DNA from: CBFHSF01 sp965658445
Lineage (GTDB): Bacteria; Bacteroidota; Bacteroidia; Flavobacteriales; Schleiferiaceae
NCBI GenBank assembly: GCA_965658445.1
Contig: CBFHSF010000002.1
Coordinates: forward strand, 62,001-126,000
Length of the DNA: 64,000 nt
Direction: 5' to 3'
The position numbers and the translations under genes are program-made. The notes below the pieces were generated by a model, which was not told the origin of the DNA, did no database searches, and was given only the letters and a program-made list of their open reading frames with translations. Below are positions 58,570 through 64,000 of this stretch, one piece after another; within the stretch, counting starts at the first letter, position 1, and every line of letters starts with the position of its first letter.

Positions 58570-61421
58570 TATTTACTCAAATACCAGTTTCTCTCTCTGT
58601 GGAGCTTTCTAAATACAGGATCATTCAAATCTTTGATGAAGTGAATTTTCTCCCCTGTAGATTTCATCTCAGGTCCCAAGTTCTTATTTACGTTGGGGAA
58701 CTTGTTAAACGAGAATACAGGCATTTTAATTGCGAAGCCTTCCAACTCTGGATTGAATTCAAAATCCGAGAGTTTCTTGGTTCCCAACATCAACTTGGTA
58801 GCGTAGTTTACATAAGGCTCACCGTAGGCTTTACAGATAAACGGAACGGTTCTAGAAGCTCTTGGGTTGGCCTCGATGATGTATACTACATCGTCTTTAA
58901 TTGCAAATTGAATATTGAGAAGACCTACCGTATTGGTAGCCTTGGCAATTTTGTGTGTATGTTCTTTAATCTGTTGCATCACCAACTCACCTAAGTTAAA
59001 GGGAGGAAGCGTTGCGTTAGAATCTCCGGAGTGAACCCCACAAGGCTCAATGTGCTCCATGATTCCGATAATGTGAACATCTTCACCGTCAGAGATGGCA
59101 TCGGCCTCAGCTTCAATGGCACCTTCTAAGTAGTGATCGAGTAATACGCGGTTGTTGGGGAAATGTCTAAACAGTTCAACTACGTGATGCTCCAATTCTT
59201 CTTTGTTGAGAACAATCTTCATCCCTTGTCCACCCAATACGTAAGAAGGTCTTACGAGCATAGGGAACCCAAGTGCATCGGCTTTGTCCAAAGCTTCGTC
59301 TGCAGAGGTTACTACGTCAAATTTGGGGTAAGGAATGTTGATTTCTTCAAGTAGTGAAGAGAATCTTCCTCTGTCTTCCGCCAAGTCCAAGCTCTGGTAA
59401 GAAGTTCCCAAGATGGGGATACCAAAGCGCTCGAGCTTCTCAGCCAATTTAAGGGCGGTTTGACCTCCCAATTGAACGATAACTCCCTTGGGCTTTTCGT
59501 GAAGAATGATGTCATAAATATGTTCCCAGAATACTGGCTCAAAGTAAAGCTTGTCTGCGGTATCAAAGTCTGTAGAAACGGTTTCGGGGTTACAGTTGAT
59601 CATGATGGTCTCGTAGCCCTCTTCCTTCGCAGAAAGAACTCCGTGAACACAACAGTAATCAAATTCAATTCCCTGACCAATGCGGTTGGGACCCGATCCC
59701 AGCACGATAACCTTTTCTCTTTCGGTTACTGCACTTTCGTTTTCTGTAAAGGCTTCTGCCGTTGCGCTTTCTGCCATATCCAACTCAAAGGTTGAATAGT
59801 AGTATGGAGTTTGTGCAGCAAATTCAGCAGCACAAGTATCTACCAATTTCCACACGCGGTTGATATTCATAGAGCGTCTCTTCTCGTGAACCTCTGACTC
59901 TAGACAGTGCATCATGTGAGCGATTTGTCTATCGGCAAAACCTTTCATTTTCGCATCCAAAAGCAATGACTGTGGAATGCTGTTTACCGTGTGGCTTTCG
60001 ATATCTTTCTGAATCAATGCCAATTCCTCGAATTGCTTGAGGAACCACATGTCTATCTTGGTAATCTCGTGGATTCTTCTGAGGGTAATTCCCAATTGAA
60101 TCGCATCGTAGATAACAAATACTCTGTCCCAAGAAGCTTTCTCCAATTTCTCAAGAATAACGTCTTGTTGAGTGTATCCCTTACCGTCAGCACCCAAACC
60201 GTTTCTCTTAATTTCTAGAGATTGTGCGGCTTTGTGGATGGCCTCTTGGAAGGAGCGTCCAATTCCCATAACCTCACCTACGGACTTCATCTGAAGACCC
60301 AATCTTCTATCGGCACCTTCGAACTTGTCAAAGTTCCAACGAGGAATCTTAACAATTACGTAGTCCAAAGTAGGCTCAAAGTACGCCGTAGTGGTTTCTG
60401 TAATTTGGTTGAAGAGCTCATCCAAGCTGTAACCGATGGCCAACTTCGCAGCGATCTTTGCAATGGGGTAACCCGTTGCTTTTGATGCCAAGGCAGAAGA
60501 TCTACTTACCCTTGGGTTGATCTCGATGGCTACGATGTCTTCTTTCTCATCGGGGCTTACCGCAAACTGAACGTTACATCCTCCGGCAAAGTTTCCGATA
60601 GAGCGCATCATATGAATGGCCATATCTCTCATTCGCTGGTAGGTGCGATCTGAAAGGGTCATGGCTGGCGCCACAGTGATGGAGTCTCCAGTGTGGATTC
60701 CCATGGGATCCATGTTCTCAATAGAACAGATGATAATCACGTTGTCGTTCTTATCTCTCAAGAGCTCAAGCTCGTATTCTTTCCAACCCAAAAGGGCTTT
60801 ATCAATCATTACCTCGTGGATGGGAGAAGCTTCCAATCCGCGAGTCAATGCATCGTCATATTCTTCTTTGGTGTGTACAAAAGTTGCTCCTGTACCTCCT
60901 AGGGTGTACGAAGCACGCACACAAAGTGGGAAGCCAAACTGCTGAGCAATTTCTTTACCCTTGAGGTAAGAGGTAGCGGTTTGAGAAGGCGCCATTGGGA
61001 TGCCAATCTTGTTCATCAATACGCGGAACTCTTCTCTGTCCTCTGTAATGTTGATGGCATCAATGTCAACACCTACGATGTCAACGTCGTATTTTTCCCA
61101 AAGACCTTGTTTGTCCGCTTCAATACACAAGTTAAGAGCGGTCTGACCTCCCATGGTGGGAAGAACAGCGTCTATTTGTCTTTCTTGAAGGATCTTCTCC
61201 AGTGAATCCACCTCCAATGGAAGTAGGTAAATGTGATCCGCAACTACATTATCAGTCATAATGGTTGCTGGATTGGAGTTGATCAATGTCACCTCAATTC
61301 CCTCGTCTCTTAGTGAGCGTGAGGCTTGAGATCCTGAATAGTCAAACTCACAGGCCTGGCCAATAATGATGGGCCCTGAGCCAATAATTAAAACGGACTT
61401 GATACTTTGGTCTTTCGGCAT
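58569..61421 (-). CDS. carB: Carbamoyl-phosphate synthase large subunit (short, no MGS domain)
   Basis: A 950-aa protein containing both ATP-grasp halves: the N-half opens SVLIIGSGPIIIGQACEFDY, and the second opens VIVLGSGPNRIGQGIEFDYC; VRASYTLGGTGATFV and VRPSYVLGGQGMKIV are the two ATP-grasp loops. It makes carbamoyl phosphate from glutamine-derived ammonia, bicarbonate and 2 ATP. The C-terminus stops after NLGPEMKSTGEKIHFIKDLN, lacking the roughly 120-residue MGS-like allosteric domain present in the 1073-aa E. coli enzyme, so UMP/ornithine-type regulation by that domain is absent. Similar short CarBs are known in Flavobacteria. carA is not adjacent. rpmH lies upstream, separated by a terminator. 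Confidence 0.97.
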   Translation of the reverse strand: MPKDQSIKSVLIIGSGPIIIGQACEFDYSGSQASRSLRDEGIEVTLINSNPATIMTDNVVADHIYLLPLEVDSLEKILQERQIDAVLPTMGGQTALNLCIEADKQGLWEKYDVDIVGVDIDAINITEDREEFRVLMNKIGIPMAPSQTATSYLKGKEIAQQFGFPLCVRASYTLGGTGATFVHTKEEYDDALTRGLEASPIHEVMIDKALLGWKEYELELLRDKNDNVIIICSIENMDPMGIHTGDSITVAPAMTLSDRTYQRMRDMAIHMMRSIGNFAGGCNVQFAVSPDEKEDIVAIEINPRVSRSSALASKATGYPIAKIAAKLAIGYSLDELFNQITETTTAYFEPTLDYVIVKIPRWNFDKFEGADRRLGLQMKSVGEVMGIGRSFQEAIHKAAQSLEIKRNGLGADGKGYTQQDVILEKLEKASWDRVFVIYDAIQLGITLRRIHEITKIDMWFLKQFEELALIQKDIESHTVNSIPQSLLLDAKMKGFADRQIAHMMHCLESEVHEKRRSMNINRVWKLVDTCAAEFAAQTPYYYSTFELDMAESATAEAFTENESAVTEREKVIVLGSGPNRIGQGIEFDYCCVHGVLSAKEEGYETIMINCNPETVSTDFDTADKLYFEPVFWEHIYDIILHEKPKGVIVQLGGQTALKLAEKLERFGIPILGTSYQSLDLAEDRGRFSSLLEEINIPYPKFDVVTSADEALDKADALGFPMLVRPSYVLGGQGMKIVLNKEELEHHVVELFRHFPNNRVLLDHYLEGAIEAEADAISDGEDVHIIGIMEHIEPCGVHSGDSNATLPPFNLGELVMQQIKEHTHKIAKATNTVGLLNIQFAIKDDVVYIIEANPRASRTVPFICKAYGEPYVNYATKLMLGTKKLSDFEFNPELEGFAIKMPVFSFNKFPNVNKNLGPEMKSTGEKIHFIKDLNDPVFRKLHRERNWYLSK

Positions 61422-61468
61422 TTCTCGTGTATTATATCAACTAATTAATTTCGAAAATATACGCATAA

Positions 61469-61505
61469 AAAAAAGGTGTTGACCAATGGCAACACCTTTT
61501 TTATA
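61469..61505 (-). terminator. Intrinsic terminator of rpmH
   Basis: AAAGGTGTTG (61472-61481), loop of 8 nt, CAACACCTTT (61490-61499): a perfect 10-bp stem with A- and T-runs on both sides. On the minus strand it ends the rpmH transcript just before carB; it could also stop plus-strand transcription. Confidence 0.92.
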
Positions 61506-61519
61506 TGAATCAATATTCA

Positions 61520-61678
61520 TTACCCTTTGTAGTTTCCTTCGTCAGAAACTGAAATCTTTTTTCTTCCCTTGGCACGACGTGCAGCCAATACTTTACGTCC
61601 ACCTACAGATTCCATTCTTGAACGGAAACCGTGCTTGTTTTTTCTCTTGCGATTTGATGGTTGAAATGTACGTTTCAT
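61520..61678 (-). CDS. rpmH: 50S ribosomal protein L34
   Basis: A 52-aa very basic ribosomal protein: MKRTFQPSNRKRKNKHGFRS, then RMESVGGRKVLAARRAKGRK and a short acidic end (SVSDEGNYKG), the typical Bacteroidetes L34. Start is the ATG complementary to 61676-61678, stop TAA at 61520-61522. Unlike many bacteria, dnaA, rnpA and yidD are not beside it here. A leader of about 240 nt and a near-consensus promoter precede it. Confidence 0.97.
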   Translation of the reverse strand: MKRTFQPSNRKRKNKHGFRSRMESVGGRKVLAARRAKGRKKISVSDEGNYKG

Positions 61679-61923
61679 CTGTTCTAAATTTTTAGTCTAC
61701 TCAAGGTGAAGAAACTTAAAATTTCTGCACATTCAGTAATTCGTATAAACTCGTTTTAATCTTGTCCAGTAGACTAGGACTAAATAAGTTTACACTCATT
61801 TCATAATCCTCTATAACTTCACCGGTTTGACTTTGCCTTTTTACATGCCTTAGTCTCGGCGTATATTTTATCCTCTTTCAAAAAAACTCAACTCGCTGTT
61901 CGAGTGGTTCCTTTATCGGGGTG
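61679..61923 (-). promoter_or_regulatory. Long 5' leader of rpmH with candidate uORF and stem
   Basis: From the predicted start near 61917 to the rpmH ATG lies about 240 nt. It contains a 27-codon ORF on the minus strand (ATG complementary to 61797-61799, stop at 61716-61718) that ends 37 nt before rpmH. TAGTCTACT (61693-61701, 15 nt before the rpmH start on the minus strand) is perfectly complementary to AGTAGACTA (61768-61776) inside that ORF. A weak 5-bp hairpin with a T7 tract occurs near 61880-61905. No known ribosomal leader class was recognised. Confidence 0.45.
61716..61799 (-). CDS. Candidate 27-residue upstream ORF in the rpmH leader
   Basis: A short ORF beginning MSVNLFSPSLLDKIKTSLYE and ending with a Phe codon before TAA. 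An AGAGGA-like stretch lies about 10 nt before its ATG; another ATG that stops after one codon overlaps it. It is leucine-rich and could be a leader peptide, but its length is also compatible with chance. Its interest comes from position, between a good promoter and rpmH. Confidence 0.35.
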   Translation of the reverse strand: MSVNLFSPSLLDKIKTSLYELLNVQKF

Positions 61924-61954
61924 CAAATATAGAACGAAATTCATTTCCCGCAAA
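61924..61954 (-). promoter_or_regulatory. Promoter of rpmH
   Basis: Minus strand: -33 TTTG (61954-61951), a 19-nt spacer, -7 TATATTTG (61931-61924). Exact consensus and ideal spacing for Bacteroidetes; same layout as the tRNA-Glu/rpsT promoter. Confidence 0.8.
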
Positions 61955-62234
61955 CAAATCTACAGCAGAATTTAACTTTTTTTCGGGTTGGTTAGATTTC
62001 ACTCAAAGAGTTCGGTGCCAGTAGATATACACGCAAGGGAGTGATTTTGTTCTATTCCACTCAAAAACAATTGGATGAACCCCTAGATACCCTCCGTAAA
62101 AACCGCCAGAATAAGCACTGAAACAACCATTGTTTAAGTTATTGTTTGCGGGGCGTAAAGACGGTTTCAAAAATAGTATTTTCGAAGCTATAATTGTTTT
62201 ACTTTCACTTTATCAATCATGCTGAAATCAGCTC
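61955..62234. other. Non-coding interval between rpmH promoter and SDR gene
   Basis: About 280 bp with no recognisable gene. The plus-strand TATTTTCG (62177-62184) is a poor match to the -7 consensus for the SDR gene and lacks a partner at the right spacing. No tmRNA, RNase P or SRP RNA signature was found. Confidence 0.5.
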
Positions 62235-63032
62235 ATGAAGATCAATAATCAAATCGTGTGGATTACCGGAGCCTCTTCCGGAATTGGAAAGGCCTTTGCC
62301 AAGGCATTATCTGGCATGGGAAATACCTTGATTCTTTCGGCCCGAAGAGAATCTCTTTTGGAAGAGGTTAAATCCCACTGCGGCAATCCCGCAGACTCTA
62401 CTCATGTGATTCCCATGGACTTGGCTTCTAATGATTCTATTGAAACCGCCTACCAAAGAGTAGTGAAAGAAATCGGCCTCCCAGACTTTTTGCTCAACAA
62501 CGCCGGTATTGGCCAACACGGTAAAGCAGTGGATATGCCAGAAAGCGTTGAGAGAACCGTAATGGAGATCAATTACTTTGGCACCGTAAGTCTCACCAAA
62601 AAGCTCCTCCCCCATTTTCTAGAAAGAGGCTCAGGCCGATTCGCTGTGGTGAGTAGCATTGTAGGAAAAATGGGCATGAGTCATCTAGCGGCCTACTCCG
62701 CATCAAAATTCGCCCTGCAAGGGTATTTTGAAAGTTTGCGACAAGAAGTGCACGGAACCGGAATTGAAGTGCATCTGATTTACCCAGGGTTTGTCAATAC
62801 CGATGTGACCATAAATTCTCTGAATACTTCGGGCGAAAGCCAACAAAAAAACAGTCCCGCCCAAGAAAATGGAATGAACCCCAATGTACTCGCCAAAAAA
62901 GCCATTGCAAAAATGGAGGCAGGAAAGGGATCATTTATGATTGGCAAAAGCGAAATCTACGCCGTGTACCTCAAGGGAATCTTCCCCTCTCTTTTGTATT
63001 GGCTCTTGAGGAAGATGAGTAAAAAGGATTAG
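62235..63032 (+). CDS. Short-chain dehydrogenase/reductase (SDR, DltE/YqjQ-like)
   Basis: A 265-aa classical SDR: QIVWITGASSGIGKAFAKAL (cofactor site), LILSARRESLLEEV, LLNNAGIGQHGKAV, AVVSSIVGKMGMSHLAAYSA SKFALQGYFESLRQEVHGTG (split here; catalytic Ser, Tyr and Lys in YSASK), and LIYPGFVNTDVTINSL. The C-terminal extension ends in a hydrophobic stretch (IYAVYLKGIFPSLLYWLL) and KMSKKD, suggesting membrane association, as in SDRs acting on lipids or retinol-like substrates. Starts at ATG 62235. Substrate unknown. Confidence 0.9.
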   Translation: MKINNQIVWITGASSGIGKAFAKALSGMGNTLILSARRESLLEEVKSHCGNPADSTHVIPMDLASNDSIETAYQRVVKEIGLPDFLLNNAGIGQHGKAVDMPESVERTVMEINYFGTVSLTKKLLPHFLERGSGRFAVVSSIVGKMGMSHLAAYSASKFALQGYFESLRQEVHGTGIEVHLIYPGFVNTDVTINSLNTSGESQQKNSPAQENGMNPNVLAKKAIAKMEAGKGSFMIGKSEIYAVYLKGIFPSLLYWLLRKMSKKD

Positions 63033-63063
63033 CGCATTCTTTGGGGTAAAATGAGAAATCGCT

Positions 63064-63617
63064 TCAGCGCAAGCGCTTGCCCCATACTGATGATTCTACC
63101 GCTTGATACAAAGTAAGTGGACCTGCCGTTCTCCAATTTTCAAATCCTTCCAAGGGCCTAAAATAATGGGTTAGCCCATATTGATGCCATTCGTCCAAAA
63201 CGTGAGGTCGCCACCCAATGGATGCGATGAATCCGTCGGGAATATTCTCCCACCATTCCTGGTAGTAATCGGGAATGTCTGCGTGAAAGTTAAAGACGTT
63301 CTCACCGATAAGGATAAACTTATCTATGCCCTCCTCTATCATGGCTTCAATGATGTCGCGATAGAGTATCATGCAATCGTTAGAAAGTAAGTCGTTCCAC
63401 TCGCCAATAAACTCCAAAATGGTAAAGCCGCGGTCGTAATCTGTGAATAACTGCTTCATATACAAAGTGTCACTACCAAAATAATCCCACTGTGGATGAA
63501 TCACGTGGTTGTAAATGGCATCGGTATAGTATACCTCGCTATTTTCATATTCAAAAAATGGCGACCTTGTATCGCGGTTGGCCAAGTATTTGGACCTCCA
63601 AAGAAAAAAAGGTTCTA
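63064..63617 (-). CDS. Conserved-looking hypothetical protein, 5' end lost in assembly gap
   Basis: At least 184 codons, open to the edge of the gap with no stop and no ATG after it. A TTG at 63583-63585 would give a 173-aa product, but codons upstream (EPFFLWRSKYLANRD) look like the same protein continuing into the gap, so it is treated as 5'-partial. The body is acidic and aromatic-rich: SPFFEYENSEVYYTDAIYNH, FTILEFIGEWNDLLSNDCMI, YQEWWENIPDGFIASIGWRP. No family name is recognised; the pattern recalls an uncharacterised Bacteroidetes protein. Converges with the SDR gene. Confidence 0.72.
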
Positions 63618-63715
63618 NNNNNNNNNNNNNNNNNNNNNNNNNNNNNNNNNNNNNNNNNNNNNNNNNNNNNNNNNNNNNNNNNNNNNNNNNNNNNNNNNNN
63701 NNNNNNNNNNNNNNN
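63618..63715. other. Assembly gap (run of N)
   Basis: Ninety-eight undetermined bases hiding the 5' end of the adjacent minus-strand gene. An 11-bp tandem duplication (63718-63739) abuts its right edge. Confidence 0.99.
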
Positions 63716-63717
63716 TC

Positions 63718-63739
63718 GTGATGAACTTGTGATGAACTT
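63718..63739. repeat. Two tandem copies of an 11-mer next to the gap
   Basis: GTGATGAACTT occurs at 63718-63728 and again at 63729-63739, directly beside the run of N. More copies may be hidden in the gap. Confidence 0.85.
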
Positions 63740-63895
63740 CTGTTGTACTTTAAATGAACTAAGATGTACTAAAATAGGTAAACAACTCTTTTAAGCAGGG
63801 GTTATTACAATGTTTTTAATAAGAGCTTTTAGTCATAAAACTTCACAAAACTCGCCTCAGAACACCAAGGCCTTTTAAAAGTCAAAAATCAAACA

Positions 63896-64000
63896 ATGAG
63901 CGAAAGCAAAACCATAGTAATCACCGGAGGAACAGGACTCGTTGGAAGAGTGTTGATTCCCATGCTAACAAACAAGGGATACTCCATAAGAGTTTTGACC
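63896..64000 (+). CDS. NAD(P)-binding epimerase/SDR, N-terminal part (runs off window)
   Basis: The first 35 codons: MSESKTIVITGGTGLVGRVL followed by IPMLTNKGYSIRVLT. The glycine motif TGGTGLVG and spacing fit the TIGR01777/SDR39U1-type epimerase family (SulA-like name in E. coli YfcH). The rest lies beyond the right edge, so only the cofactor-binding start is supported. Confidence 0.75.
   Translation, partial: MSESKTIVITGGTGLVGRVLIPMLTNKGYSIRVLT

Noticed and set aside
59163..60945. Several plus-strand ORFs opposite carB
   Set aside because: Antisense shadows of the strongly conserved CarB sequence; no start context or domain support.
61955..62234. tmRNA, SRP or RNase P RNA in the non-coding interval
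   Set aside because: No Ala-tRNA-like ends, SsrA tag reading frame or conserved RNA cores were found.

Overview
The window looks like chromosomal DNA of a free-living, probably marine, member of the Bacteroidota, most likely order Flavobacteriales (Cryomorphaceae/Schleiferiaceae-like). The evidence is: type IX secretion (T9SS) C-terminal domains of both classes, a TonB receptor with a carboxypeptidase-regulatory N-terminus, Omp28- and OmpP1/FadL-type outer-membrane proteins, an archaeal-type ProS, a CarB without its allosteric domain, and promoters of the Bacteroidetes form TTTG-N18-21-TAnnTTTG. No rRNA, IS element, prophage or CRISPR array was seen. Two short assembly gaps (19238-19336, 63618-63715) each interrupt or truncate a gene.

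Layout. 1-3.1 kb (minus strand): AsmA-like protein (partial), a dicarboxylate/amino-acid symporter and aroC. 3.4-9.7 kb (plus): a partial histidine-utilisation locus (hutI, a one-piece regulator with degenerate phosphorelay residues, an HD hydrolase, a tandem UspA protein, a formimidoylglutamase-like arginase-fold enzyme, an SDR). 9.8-13.5 kb (minus): lipocalin, CrtA-related protein, a ketoacyl-ACP synthase III and a glycosyltransferase. 13.6-19 kb: queA and several secreted or lipid-anchored proteins, ending in a strong terminator. 19-25.5 kb (minus): GNAT, pyrG-yidC and a TonB receptor. 25.6-31.8 kb (minus): a tightly packed seven-gene run radC-wecB-orphan-deacetylase-FemAB-like-yjjG-holA. 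32-34.6 kb (minus): tRNA-Glu/rpsT, a conserved hypothetical and proS. 34.7-37.2 kb (plus): a Gly/Tyr-rich lipoprotein and an OmpP1/FadL channel. 37.2-43.9 kb: a second KASIII and the core block folE-cysS-yidD-rlmH-nadC-yihY. 44-49.9 kb (minus): three tandem LamG proteins with T9SS type B tails. 50-58.4 kb: two sulfotransferases, two glycosyltransferases, a flippase and a YfhO-like membrane protein, which look like a surface-glycan module. 57-61.7 kb (minus): carB-DUF4834-glycosyltransferase, preceded by rpmH with an unusually long leader. 62.2-64 kb: an SDR, a conserved hypothetical cut by a gap, and the start of an epimerase.

The most interesting items are: (i) the regulator behind hutI, which keeps an ATP-binding kinase core and an AraC DNA-binding domain but has lost the H-box His and all receiver active-site residues; (ii) the roughly 240-nt rpmH leader, with a near-consensus promoter, a 27-codon upstream ORF and a 9-bp complementarity linking that ORF to the bases just before the rpmH start; (iii) the putative sulfated-glycan module; (iv) the tandem T9SS LamG array; and (v) the lipid-anchored GY-rich/RG-rich low-complexity protein. 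None of these is proven to be a new system. All functional links are inference from sequence and gene order.
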